This document shows positions 36,030-45,067 of a stretch of 64,000 nt of DNA, one piece after another. The translations under genes and the position numbers were made by a program. Origin of the DNA: an uncultured Paracoccaceae bacterium. Its GTDB lineage: Bacteria > Pseudomonadota > Alphaproteobacteria > Rhodobacterales > Rhodobacteraceae. Each line of letters opens with the position of its first letter. Positions within the stretch are counted from its first letter, which is position 1. The stretch covers positions 1-64,000 of the forward strand of contig CAKSTR010000003.1 of NCBI GenBank assembly GCA_934500835.1, written 5' to 3'. A model generated the notes under the pieces. That model had not been told where the DNA came from. It made no database searches and saw nothing but the letters and a program-made list of their open reading frames with translations.

Positions 36030-38433
36030 TCATGCTTTCTGGCGGGCATTGGCGGGGTCCCAGGCCGGTGCATCCAGAAGGATGAAAGCCCGGCGTTCGC
36101 CTAGGATGACAACCTCAAGCCGCTTTGTTGCCTCCGGGTCGACATAGGCGAAAGCAAGGCTCTTGCCCGTCGCGTGACCATAGCCGCCCGAGGTGCAGAC
36201 ACCGACGACCCGATCACCCTGCATCACCGCCGTAGATGTCGCAGTCGGCGGCGGCGACCTCACCATAGACCAGCCTTGTCGTGATGGCCCCGGCGCGCAC
36301 GGCTTCGGTGGCGGTGCGGCCGCGAAAATCACCCTTGTCGGGGGCGTAGAAGCGGGCGCAGTCGGCCTCGATCAGGGTGATCTCGTTGGTCAGTTCCGAG
36401 CCATAGCCGCGATAGCCCTTCTCCATCCGCAAGGAGTTCAGTGCCTGCACGCCGAAATCGGCGATGCCGTGGGGTTGGCCTGCCGCCCGGATCGCCGTGT
36501 AGAGATGGGCAAGGTCGGCCATCGGGGCGTGAATCTCCCAGCCGAGTTCGCCGACATAGGTAACGCGCAGCGCACGCACCCTGACCCCCGCCAGCGTGAT
36601 TTCCTGCGCCGAGAGCCAGCGGAAGGCCGCGCTTGACAGGTCCGCGTCGGTCAGGGCAGCCAGGGTCTCCCTTGATTTCGGACCGGCGACGGCCAGCATC
36701 CCGAAATCGTTGGTGACATTGGTGATCGTCACGCCATCGCCGGCGGCATTGCGCAGGCTGTCGCGGGCCTGTTCCTCGGTGCCCGCACCGGTCAGGAGAT
36801 AGAAATGGACGGGGCCGAGGCGGGTGATCGTCCATTCGCCTTCGATACGACCGTTCTCGGACAGAACCTGCGTCAGCCCGATGCCGCCCTGCTTCTTCGG
36901 CAGGCGGTTGGCGGTCAGCCGGTCCAGCAGGGCCTCGGCGCCGGGGCCGGTGACGTCGAACTTGGCGAAACTTGACAGGTCCATGATGCCGACCCGTTCG
37001 CGCACGGCGCGGCATTCGGCGGCAACCAGGTCGAAGGTGTTCGTCCGGCGGAACTGCAGCTTCTCGACAAAGCCTGCGGGGGCGAAGTACTTCGGCCGCT
37101 CCCAGCCGTGGACCTCGGTCATCACTGCGCCCCCGGCTTTCAGGACCGGATAAAGCGGGGTCACGCGGCGGGGCCGGCCGGCCTGCACCTCACGGCCCGG
37201 CAAGGGCGTTTCGAACATGTTTTCGTAGTCGTCGAAGCTTTTTGCCCGCGTGTAATCCTGATCGGCATAGCTGCCAAAGCGGCGCGGATCGACCGGCCCC
37301 ATGTTGATCTCGGCGTCTCCGTGAACCATCCACTGCGCCAGATATTTGCCGCAGCCCGCGCCTTGGGCGATGCCGATGGACGAGCCGCAGCATTGCCATG
37401 CATTGGGCACGCCCGGCATCGGCCCGACAAGGGGATTGCCGTCCGGGGTATGGGGAATGGCCCCGTTGATGATGCGCTTGATCCCGGCATTGGCGAAGAT
37501 CGGCATCCGGTCCAGCGCCTTTTCCAGCCAGGGCGCGATGCGATCCAGATCGCCTGCGAACAGCTCGTTCTCGCTGGACCATTCCGGCCAGCCGCCGCGC
37601 GCCGCCCAGGCCTCTTTCGCGCCGACATGCTCATAGATGCCGACAAGGCCCGCTTTCTGCTCTTGCCGGTAGTAGCCCGCTGTCGCCGGGTCGCGCATCA
37701 CCGGCAGTTCGGTCAGGCTGTCGCTGAACTCGGCCAGGGGTTCCGTGACCAGATACTGGTGTTCCATGTTGGTGATCGGCGTGTCGACACCAAGCCATTT
37801 GCCGACCTCGCGCGCATAGCAGCCGGCGGCGTTGACGACATGCTCGCAAGAGACATTGCCCTTTTCCGTCACGACCTCGAACGCGCCCGAGGGCAGGCGG
37901 GTGATGCCGGTCACTCGGGTATGGCGGACAATGGTCGCCCCCATTGCGCGCGCCCCCACCGCCATGGAGTTGCAGGCGCTGGAGGGGTCGACATGACCGT
38001 CGAGCGTGGTATGCGCCCCGGCAAGGATGCCCTCGGTCCTGAGCCAGGGATTCAACTCGCGGATACGGTCGGGGCCGATGATTTCCATCTCGAAGCCGAC
38101 GGTCGGCGCAAATCCCGCAACATGGCGGAACCAGTCCACCTCTTCGGGGGTGGTCGCCAGCCTGATGCCGCCGCAGCCATGCCAGCCGGTCGGATGGCCT
38201 GTCATCGCCTCAAGCCTCGGATACAGCGTGTTGCCGTAGTGGTGGATCTTGGCCATGTTGTAGTTGCCGATGAACGACGGGCATTGTCCTGCAGCATGCC
38301 AGGTGGAACCCGAGGTGAGTTCGCCCTTCTCGATCAGAAGCACATCCTTCCACCCGGCTTCGGCAAGGTGGTAGGCCAGGCCCACCCCCATCATGCCGCC
38401 CCCGATGATGACCACTTTCGCCGTGGATTGCAT
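36030..38433 (-). pseudogene. Dimethylglycine/sarcosine dehydrogenase-like gene (FAD + GcvT domains), frameshifted near its 3' end
   Basis: The main frame (38433 to 36214) encodes an N-terminal FAD domain (GGGMMGVGLAYHLAEAG), the covalent-flavin-type STWHAAGQ and a C-terminal GcvT-like tetrahydrofolate domain. It stops early after DIYGGDAG. The missing end is present in another frame from about 36227 to 36030 and reads VMQGDRVVGVCTSGGYGHATG onward for 65 residues. Joined, they give about 804 residues, normal for the family. The break coincides with a single GGTGATGC (36221-36228); two tandem copies would restore the frame as YGGDAVMQ. The intact product would demethylate an N-methyl amine, passing C1 to folate. 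Confidence 0.85.
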
Positions 38434-38441
38434 ATGTCCCC

Positions 38442-39989
38442 CTACCAGACGCCGTTGCCGATCTGCATCCGCTCACGTGGAAGAATGATGTTGTATGCAG
38501 AGCGGATCGCCGCGTCGGCAGTCTCGTCCAGATGGCGCGGATAGTGTTCGGACAGGATCTTGCGCACCCTTTCGCGGGCCACCTCACGGGCGTCACGCGC
38601 ACCTGCATCCTGCCATTCGCTGATGCTGCGGCGGCAGGCGATGTCGGGATAGACATAGTCGGACTTCATCCGCGCGAAGGTCTGGGCATGGCCAAGGTAA
38701 TGTCCCACGCCCATCACGGTGTCACGGATCGCCTCAAAATCCAGAGTGTCCTCGCTGACCTCGACCCCCTTTACCGTGCGCAGGATCGCGCCGAGAAGAT
38801 CGTTGTCCAGCACATAGCCCTCGAAGGTCGTGCCCATCAGGCTGCCCTGCATGCCGGCGCATTCATGGATCATCGAGGCGCCGGCCTGCGCGGCCAGCGA
38901 GATGGTATAGCCTTTCTCGCCACCGCTTTGCACATCGGGCAGCTTGCTGTCGGTCATGCCGGCCGGCACCGAGTTCGGCAGGTCGTAGAAATTCGCCATC
39001 TGCGCGCAGGCGGCGGAAAGCAGCGCCTGTTCGCCCGAACCGCCCGACATGGCCCCCGTCCGCAGGTCGCTGACGAAGGGCCAGGCGGCAAAGATACCAC
39101 GACAGTTCGGGTCGATGACATGACACAGAACCAGCCCTGCCAGCACCTCGGCACAGGCCTGCGCCACGGCCCCGGCCAGGGCGGCGGGGGCTGTCGCCCC
39201 GGCCTGCCCGGCGGAAACCAGAAGGATCGGCATTCCGGCCAGCACTGCCGCCTCGAGGGCGTCGCAGCTTTCGGTGGCAAAGCGCATCGGCGGCACGACA
39301 TGGCAGCAGACCGCGGTGCAGAACGGCCGTTCGCGGTGCTTGCCCTCGCCCCCCGCCACCGCATCCAGCATTGGCTGGACGGCCCGGACCGAGGCACTGT
39401 CGGTATAGCTGACCGCGATGGATTTGGTGGTGCCCGCAAGGCAGGCATAGGTGGTGTTCATGTCAAGATCGAGGATGGTCCGGGCATCCCGCGCCACGAT
39501 CGATCGGTGATACCAGTGGATATTGTCCAGCCGGTCCACCAGTCGCGCGATATCGTAAAGATCGGCCACCGTGGTTTCGCGATACTTGCCGGTCTCGAAA
39601 TCCATGATCGTCGGTGCGGCCCCTCCGGTGCCGGTATGGACCCGCCGCCCACCGATTTCGATGTCGTGGATCGGATCTCTGCCGTGCAGGGTAAAGCGGC
39701 GGCGGGATCTGGCGATCACATCCTCGACAAGCGCGCGGGGCATGCGCAGACGGCCGTTGCCGTCCACCTTGCAGCCCGCCGCCACCACCCGCGCCGTCAG
39801 ACTGGGCGTCAATTGCGACAGGCCAAGGTCTTCCAGCAGGCGCAGGGTCAGCTCATGGATGCGCAGCACCTCGGCATCGGTCAGGGGTTTGTAGCGCCCG
39901 CCGACCATCCCGGCCGGGACTGGCGACGGCGGAGGCGCGGATTCAACCCGGTTGCGCCGTCCGGCGCGGCGTGGAGAAAGCTCTGACAT
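38442..39989 (-). CDS. MttB-superfamily (trimethylamine methyltransferase-like) corrinoid methyltransferase
   Basis: This 515-residue protein matches the MttB family along its length, with LTDAEVLRIHELTLRLLEDLG near the N-terminus (shown by its core), HTGTGGAAPTIMDFETG and a C-terminal HYLGHAQTFARMKSDYVYPD. The reading frame has no internal amber codon, so it is the non-pyrrolysine type; characterised members act on glycine betaine, proline betaine or similar quaternary amines. No corrinoid protein gene is adjacent. It lies eight bases upstream of the dimethylglycine-dehydrogenase-like gene, fitting stepwise N-demethylation. Confidence 0.85.
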   Translation of the reverse strand: MSELSPRRAGRRNRVESAPPPSPVPAGMVGGRYKPLTDAEVLRIHELTLRLLEDLGLSQLTPSLTARVVAAGCKVDGNGRLRMPRALVEDVIARSRRRFTLHGRDPIHDIEIGGRRVHTGTGGAAPTIMDFETGKYRETTVADLYDIARLVDRLDNIHWYHRSIVARDARTILDLDMNTTYACLAGTTKSIAVSYTDSASVRAVQPMLDAVAGGEGKHRERPFCTAVCCHVVPPMRFATESCDALEAAVLAGMPILLVSAGQAGATAPAALAGAVAQACAEVLAGLVLCHVIDPNCRGIFAAWPFVSDLRTGAMSGGSGEQALLSAACAQMANFYDLPNSVPAGMTDSKLPDVQSGGEKGYTISLAAQAGASMIHECAGMQGSLMGTTFEGYVLDNDLLGAILRTVKGVEVSEDTLDFEAIRDTVMGVGHYLGHAQTFARMKSDYVYPDIACRRSISEWQDAGARDAREVARERVRKILSEHYPRHLDETADAAIRSAYNIILPRERMQIGNGVW

Positions 39990-40002
39990 GGCCCGACCCC
40001 TG

Positions 40003-40020
40003 GCTCAGCTGGGACTGAGC
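40003..40020. promoter_or_regulatory. Inverted repeat between LysR and MttB-like genes
   Basis: A perfect 6-bp inverted repeat, GCTCAG-CTGGGA-CTGAGC, lies in the 61-bp gap upstream of the MttB-like gene. It could be an operator or a weak intercistronic hairpin; nothing in the sequence decides between them. Confidence 0.35.
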
Positions 40021-40050
40021 TAGCATCGGATTCTGCCGCCGCTCAAACGA

Positions 40051-41001
40051 TCATTCAGAATGCTTTGCATGCGTGGGCATCATGCCTGGCTCATCGACAC
40101 TCATGGCCTCGGACATGATCCATGCGCCGAATTCCAGGATTCCCGGCGCGCGTTCCGCCGCTTCGGATGTGCAAAGGTAATAGCCCTGACCCGTTTCAAC
40201 CACCCGGTCAACCGGACAGACCAGCCGGCCCTGCGCCAGAAGGGGATCGGTCACATAACTCCATCCAAGCGCGACCCCGCGCCCCGCTTCGGCGGCCTGC
40301 AAGACCATCGGATAGGAATTGAACCGCAAGCCGCGCCGCACCGGCTGCCCCTTTACACCCTGCCACAGCAACCAGCTGCGCCAATCCACCCCGCCAAGAC
40401 CCGTCTTGCCGTATTCCAGATGCAGAAGCGTCTGGTCCATCAGATCTTCGGGGAGCAGCAGCGAAGGATTCTCGTGCAGGTAGGCCGGGCTGCACACCGG
40501 ATAGACCCGTTCGGCGAACAAGCGCCTTGCCTCCAGCCCCGGCCACTGGCCGGCACCGATCAGGATGGCCACATCCACCTCTCCGGTGCCGGGCAGGACC
40601 GGGTGATCCGTTGCCAGCACCCGCAGTTCAATGTCCGGCTGCAGTGCCGCGAAACGTTCCAGGCGTGGCATCAGCCAGTACCAGGCGAAGGCGACCGACG
40701 CGCAGACCGTGATCTGGGGCGCCTTCCTGGCCGCACCAAGCGCGGTCAGGCAGGCGGTGATCTCCTCCAGTCCGCGGGTCACGGCTTCAAACAGCCGCTG
40801 ACCTTCCGGGGTCAGTTCGATCGCGCGATGCAGCCGAAGAAACAGCCGCAGCCCCAAGGCTTCTTCCAACGCCCCGATCTGCCGGCTGACGGCGCTTTGC
40901 GTCAGGCACAGCTCACCTGCGGCCAGGGTGAAGCTGCGATGGCGCGCCACCGCCTCGAAGGTGCGCAAGGCGTCAAGAGAGGGCAGAGCGTATTTCTTCA
41001 C
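40051..41001 (-). CDS. LysR-family transcriptional regulator (GcvA-like)
   Basis: This 316-residue regulator opens with MKKYALPSLDALRTFEAVARH and a helix-turn-helix AAGELCLTQSAVSRQIGALEE, the arrangement of GcvA/AmpR-type LysR proteins. The C-terminal effector domain is full length. It is transcribed in the same direction as the demethylation genes and 61 bp upstream of them, so it probably controls them; GcvA relatives often control one-carbon and glycine genes. Confidence 0.88.
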   Translation of the reverse strand: MKKYALPSLDALRTFEAVARHRSFTLAAGELCLTQSAVSRQIGALEEALGLRLFLRLHRAIELTPEGQRLFEAVTRGLEEITACLTALGAARKAPQITVCASVAFAWYWLMPRLERFAALQPDIELRVLATDHPVLPGTGEVDVAILIGAGQWPGLEARRLFAERVYPVCSPAYLHENPSLLLPEDLMDQTLLHLEYGKTGLGGVDWRSWLLWQGVKGQPVRRGLRFNSYPMVLQAAEAGRGVALGWSYVTDPLLAQGRLVCPVDRVVETGQGYYLCTSEAAERAPGILEFGAWIMSEAMSVDEPGMMPTHAKHSE

Positions 41002-41393
41002 TGCGGGCCTTTCGACGGTGCCGACAATCCCACACTATCCGTTACGACGAAGGGTTTGGCGATTATTCTCTGCTCCGCCCGCCCGGTCAGGTGCCCGCCC
41101 GGGCAGGATGCCGACCGTGATCAGATCAAAGCCGGGACGGCCTGAAGGCGGTATCGATGTGACCCCCACCTTATCGGCAGGTCGGGGTTGCTGAAACGAC
41201 GGCGAACGGCCCGGCTTCCGACGTCAATGCTCCCTTGCCACGGGTCAGACCCGTCCGGTTTACCCCATTGCTGTCCCTGCTGAAAAAGCTGAACGTCACT
41301 GTGAACCCGGCATCTATATGCAGATGCACGAAATATAAGAATACCTCCGGCAATACTGGTTTCCGGCTGGGCGTTGCAGGGACAGAGAACCGC
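41002..41393. promoter_or_regulatory. Divergent intergenic region between LysR and LuxR genes
   Basis: This 392-bp region has no supported gene. It must hold the promoters of the leftward LysR operon and the rightward LuxR gene. A 10-bp direct repeat GCCCGCCCGG occurs at 41077-41086 and 41093-41102. The frame of the LuxR gene stays open back to 41235, but that stretch lacks the family's N-terminal features. Confidence 0.4.
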
Positions 41394-43973
41394 GTGAGAC
41401 GTTTGCACGATCATTTCCAGCCGCCGCGCAACCTCAGCCGCAGGCTGCGACGGGCCGGGCTGGTCGACAGGCTTACCAAGGCGCTTGGCGGTCAGGTGGT
41501 GCTGATCCATGCCGCCGCCGGCTACGGCAAGACCGAGATCATGGCCGCCGTCCACGCGCGCCTGTCCGAGCGGGGCGAAACCGTGGCGTGGCTGACTCTC
41601 TCGGCCGACGACCGGCCCGAGACCATCGCGGCCGCGCTTGACGTGGGGGCAGAAGGATGTGCCGCAGTGCTGGACCATCTGCACCGGCGGACAGAGCCGG
41701 TGTTCCTGTTCCTCGATGCGGCCGAACAGATCGCCGGGCGCCCCGAGATGCTGGAATGGTTGCTGACCGACGCCCCGGCCTGTCTGCGGCTGGCGATTGC
41801 CGGCCGCAAACTGCCGCAGATCCGGGCTTCGCCGTTCCGCCTGCGGGGCCTTCTGCACGAGATCGGGTCGAACGACCTGGCCTTTACCCGCGACGAGATC
41901 CGCCAGTTGCTTGGCCCCTGGCTGGGTCTCTCCGACCAGGAGACGCTGGCCAGCCTTCTGGGGTCCTGGCCAGCACTTGTCAGCCTTGCGGCGCTGATCC
42001 TGGGGGGGCGGCCCGACGCGGTCGCCCGCGCGCAGCTTATGGAAGGACGGCATTCGGCGCTGCGCGACTTCATCCTGCAGGAAGCCCTTGAATCCGTAAG
42101 CCCGACCGGGATGGCGGCGCTGCGCGCCTGTGCGGAACTGCCGAATTTTACCATCGACATCGCCGCCGACCTTGCCGGGCTGCCGCTGGACGAGGCGACG
42201 CTGAACGAGATCGAGTCCCTGCCGCCGCTGATCATCGACGAAGGCCAGCAGATCGGCTGGTACCGGATGCACCCGCTGGTGGCGCAGGTGATGCCGCTGG
42301 TGGCGGGCGCCGCAGAGACGGCCGGCGTCCGCGCCGCCCGTCACGCCCGCGCCGCCAAGCTTTTCGCGCAGCGCGGCCTGCTGGAAAAATCCGTGCTTCA
42401 TGCCTCGCTGAGCGGAGACTATGCGCTTGCGGTCGAGACGATCGAGCGGGCGGGCGGGGTGAATGTCTTCCTGCGGGCGGGCTATACGGTGTTGCGCAGC
42501 ATCGTGCAGTCCGTCCCGCATGACGTGGTGCGGCAGACGCCCTCGCTGCGGCTATGCCGCGGACTGCTGCTGGCGAAGAGCGGGCGCATCCGCGACGCCC
42601 GGCTGACGGTGGACGGCCTGATCGAGGAGACCCGCGCGGGCCATATCCCGGATGCGCCGAACTGGGTCGCGGTGCTGGATCACATCTCGCACCTTCTGGA
42701 TGTCTACGAGGACAGCGCCATGGACGAGGCCGGGGTGGCCGAGTTGGAGGCGATGTCGGCAAGCGAGAGGCGCGAGAACACCTGGCGGCTGGGCTGGCTG
42801 TTCAACAACCTGACCATTGCCCACACCCGGCGCGGCGATTTCCACAAGGCGCAAACCTGCGCGCTGAACGCGCTCAACTGCTACCAGGAGGAGCGGTCCA
42901 GCTATCCGCAGGCCTTCATGCTGATCCACCTTGCCTTCGTGAATCTGCGGGCGAACCGGATCGACGCTGCGCTGACGCATGGCAAACAGGCCGAGACCAT
43001 CATCCGCAGCCGCCAGTGGAATGACCAGAACCTGCTGTCGATTGCCCATGTGCCCGTGGCCTCGACCCACTACCTGCTGGGAGATGTGGCGCAGGCCGAA
43101 CAGTTGCTGGAGCGGGCCATGCCCGTGCTTGCCAGCGGCGAGGGCTGGGTGGACTTCTACGTCGAGGGCTACGTGACGCTGGCCCGCGCCCGGATGGGGC
43201 GGAGCGGCTTCGATACCGCCGAGGAAGTGTTGCAGATGGCGCTGGAAGTGGCGGATGCGCGCGACCTCGACCGGCTCCGGCTGTCGATCACCATCCTGCG
43301 ACTGGAACTTCTGGTCCGCGGCGGCCGGCTTGACACTGCCGAAGGCATCGCCCGGCAGTTGTCCGCGCTTGCGGACTGGCCGACCGACCGCGAAAGGCGC
43401 GAGGCGGCGCTGGCCATTGCCCGGCTTGACCTGCGCCGCGGCAGGCTTGATGCGGCGGCGGCCCGGCTGGTGCCGCTGGTCGAGGAGTGCCGAACTCCCG
43501 GCCGGGAGGCGATGCTGCTGCGGGCCTCGTTGCTGCAGACCGATCTTGCCTGGGCGATGGGCGACATGACCGTGGCGCTGGCCGCGCTGCATCAGGCCTC
43601 GATCCTGGCGCTGCCCGGCCAGCAGGTGCAGCAGTTCCACGATGAGGGCCCCGAACTGGCGCGCTGCCTGCGCGAGTTGACCCGCAAGGCCGGTCTCAGC
43701 CGCATCAGCCGGCATACCGCGGATTATCTGGCCCGCACCGCCGGTTCGGTGCGCAGCCGCCGCGACCATGGCATTCTCAGCGAAAGAGAGACCGAGATCC
43801 TCGCCCTTCTGGACGAGGGGCTGACCAACAAGGCCATCGGCCGCCGGCTGGGCCTGGCGGAGCCGACGGTGAAGTTTCACCTGAAGAACCTTTACGCCAA
43901 GCTGGGCGTCGGCCGTCGGCAGTTGGCGATCAACGTGGCCAAGGGATCGGGGCTGCTGCGCCCCGATCCCTGA
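41394..43973 (+). CDS. MalT-like LuxR-family regulator (STAND ATPase)
   Basis: This 859-residue transcription activator begins near a conserved P-PRNLSRRLRRAGLVDRL region, followed by a P-loop AAAGYGKTE (about residues 38-46) of a STAND-type NTPase, a long helical repeat region, and a C-terminal LuxR helix-turn-helix (SERETEILALLDEGLTNKAI to LGVGRRQLAINVAK). Members bind ATP and an inducer before activating transcription. I chose the GTG at 41394, just before the conserved N-terminus. It converges with the DUF917/HyuA operon, 11 bp separating the stops, and is a candidate regulator of it. Confidence 0.85.
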   Translation: MRRLHDHFQPPRNLSRRLRRAGLVDRLTKALGGQVVLIHAAAGYGKTEIMAAVHARLSERGETVAWLTLSADDRPETIAAALDVGAEGCAAVLDHLHRRTEPVFLFLDAAEQIAGRPEMLEWLLTDAPACLRLAIAGRKLPQIRASPFRLRGLLHEIGSNDLAFTRDEIRQLLGPWLGLSDQETLASLLGSWPALVSLAALILGGRPDAVARAQLMEGRHSALRDFILQEALESVSPTGMAALRACAELPNFTIDIAADLAGLPLDEATLNEIESLPPLIIDEGQQIGWYRMHPLVAQVMPLVAGAAETAGVRAARHARAAKLFAQRGLLEKSVLHASLSGDYALAVETIERAGGVNVFLRAGYTVLRSIVQSVPHDVVRQTPSLRLCRGLLLAKSGRIRDARLTVDGLIEETRAGHIPDAPNWVAVLDHISHLLDVYEDSAMDEAGVAELEAMSASERRENTWRLGWLFNNLTIAHTRRGDFHKAQTCALNALNCYQEERSSYPQAFMLIHLAFVNLRANRIDAALTHGKQAETIIRSRQWNDQNLLSIAHVPVASTHYLLGDVAQAEQLLERAMPVLASGEGWVDFYVEGYVTLARARMGRSGFDTAEEVLQMALEVADARDLDRLRLSITILRLELLVRGGRLDTAEGIARQLSALADWPTDRERREAALAIARLDLRRGRLDAAAARLVPLVEECRTPGREAMLLRASLLQTDLAWAMGDMTVALAALHQASILALPGQQVQQFHDEGPELARCLRELTRKAGLSRISRHTADYLARTAGSVRSRRDHGILSERETEILALLDEGLTNKAIGRRLGLAEPTVKFHLKNLYAKLGVGRRQLAINVAKGSGLLRPDP
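43943..43970 (+). terminator. 10-bp hairpin inside the last codons of the LuxR gene
   Basis: A perfect inverted repeat GGGATCGGGG-CTGCTGCG-CCCCGATCCC ends directly before the TGA at 43971. No T-run follows. It probably protects or terminates the transcript between two convergent genes, with the stem encoded in the C-terminus of the protein. Confidence 0.5.
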
Positions 43974-43984
43974 CCGCAGGCCGG

Positions 43985-45067
43985 TTACAGGCCCAGTGGA
44001 CGGTATTCGGCCTTCAGCCCGAAGGCGCGGGGGCCGAAGACGGCCAGCGCCTCGGGCGTGCGCATGATCGGCGGCACCCGGATGCCCAGGATGTCTACCC
44101 GCTGGCCATAGCGCAGCCGTTCGGTCGGGATCGCTTCGGCGGTGTCCAGATCCAGCACGCAGATCAGGTCGGGCACCACGGCCAGAACCTCGCCGCTGCG
44201 TTCGATCACCAGGTTTTCGTTCTGGATGCGGATCGAATAGGGCGCGCCTTCGTCGAAGGGGGTGATGGTGACGACCCCTACCGACCAGCCGTTCTCGAAC
44301 CGGCGTGCGATATCGGTCACCTTGCCCGAACCGATGCGCTCGGCATGGCCGTAATGGGTAGACCGCAGGAAATCGACCAGCGCGTCGATCGGCTGCACAT
44401 GGGCGGCATGGGCCTCGCGCACCACGCGGCCGATGTCCTGCGCCAGCGTCATCGTCGCCGGAACCGATACCCGGCGCGCGGTCGCACCGTCCATGCCGTA
44501 GTTCATCAGGCTGGCCTGCCCGCCCATGCGGATGCAGATGCCGCGCGCGATGAATTCGGCCTTGGCGGCACTGTCAGTCTCGACCAGCGCCAAATTGCCC
44601 TTTTCGTCCGCCATGGCGACCGGCGCCGCCGATACGCCGTAGACGTTGAAGGTCTCCATCTCCAGCTGAGGAAAGGCGCGGCCCATGCCGTCGGCGTCGA
44701 TCAGCGGCAGGCCGGTCTGCGCGGCCAGAACGATCGGGAAGCATGAGTTCAGGCCCCCCGCCTCGAATGGCATGATATGGGTGACCCTGTTGCCGGTGGC
44801 CTTTTCGTAATACTGCAGCGCCATCAGCATCTCGTCGCCCGAAGGCACCTTTTCCAGCACGATGGTCGGCGCGCCCATTGCCCCGCAGGTGACGACATGG
44901 GCATCGTCCGGCACCTCGTCCAGCCCGATCAGGGTGACGGGTCCGTTCCGCTCCATCGCCGTGCGGGCCAGCAGTTTGCCGATATAGGGATCTCCACCGC
45001 CGCCGGTGCCCAGCACGGCCGCACCGAAGGCGATGTCTTCCAGATCGGCGGCGGTCAGGGTTCTCAT
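43985..45067 (-). CDS. DUF917 protein, second of a tandem pair
   Basis: This 360-residue protein has the DUF917 hallmarks: AAVLGTGGGGDPYIG near the N-terminus, MGAPTIVLEKVPSGDE, DADGMGRAFPQLEMETF and a C-terminal RTPEALAVFGPRAFGLK. The family occurs beside hydantoinase/oxoprolinase proteins, and some members handle thiohydantoin-like rings. The ATG at 45067 overlaps the upstream DUF917 stop by ATGA. A longer in-frame reading back to 46051 overlaps that gene and is not real. Confidence 0.88.
   Translation of the reverse strand: MRTLTAADLEDIAFGAAVLGTGGGGDPYIGKLLARTAMERNGPVTLIGLDEVPDDAHVVTCGAMGAPTIVLEKVPSGDEMLMALQYYEKATGNRVTHIMPFEAGGLNSCFPIVLAAQTGLPLIDADGMGRAFPQLEMETFNVYGVSAAPVAMADEKGNLALVETDSAAKAEFIARGICIRMGGQASLMNYGMDGATARRVSVPATMTLAQDIGRVVREAHAAHVQPIDALVDFLRSTHYGHAERIGSGKVTDIARRFENGWSVGVVTITPFDEGAPYSIRIQNENLVIERSGEVLAVVPDLICVLDLDTAEAIPTERLRYGQRVDILGIRVPPIMRTPEALAVFGPRAFGLKAEYRPLGL

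Noticed and set aside
38442..39989. Pyrrolysine-encoding MttB
   Set aside because: The reading frame is complete without an internal TAG codon, so it is a non-pyrrolysine homologue.
41235..41393. N-terminal extension of the LuxR regulator
   Set aside because: The added 53 residues lack family features, and the GTG at 41394 directly precedes the conserved N-terminus.
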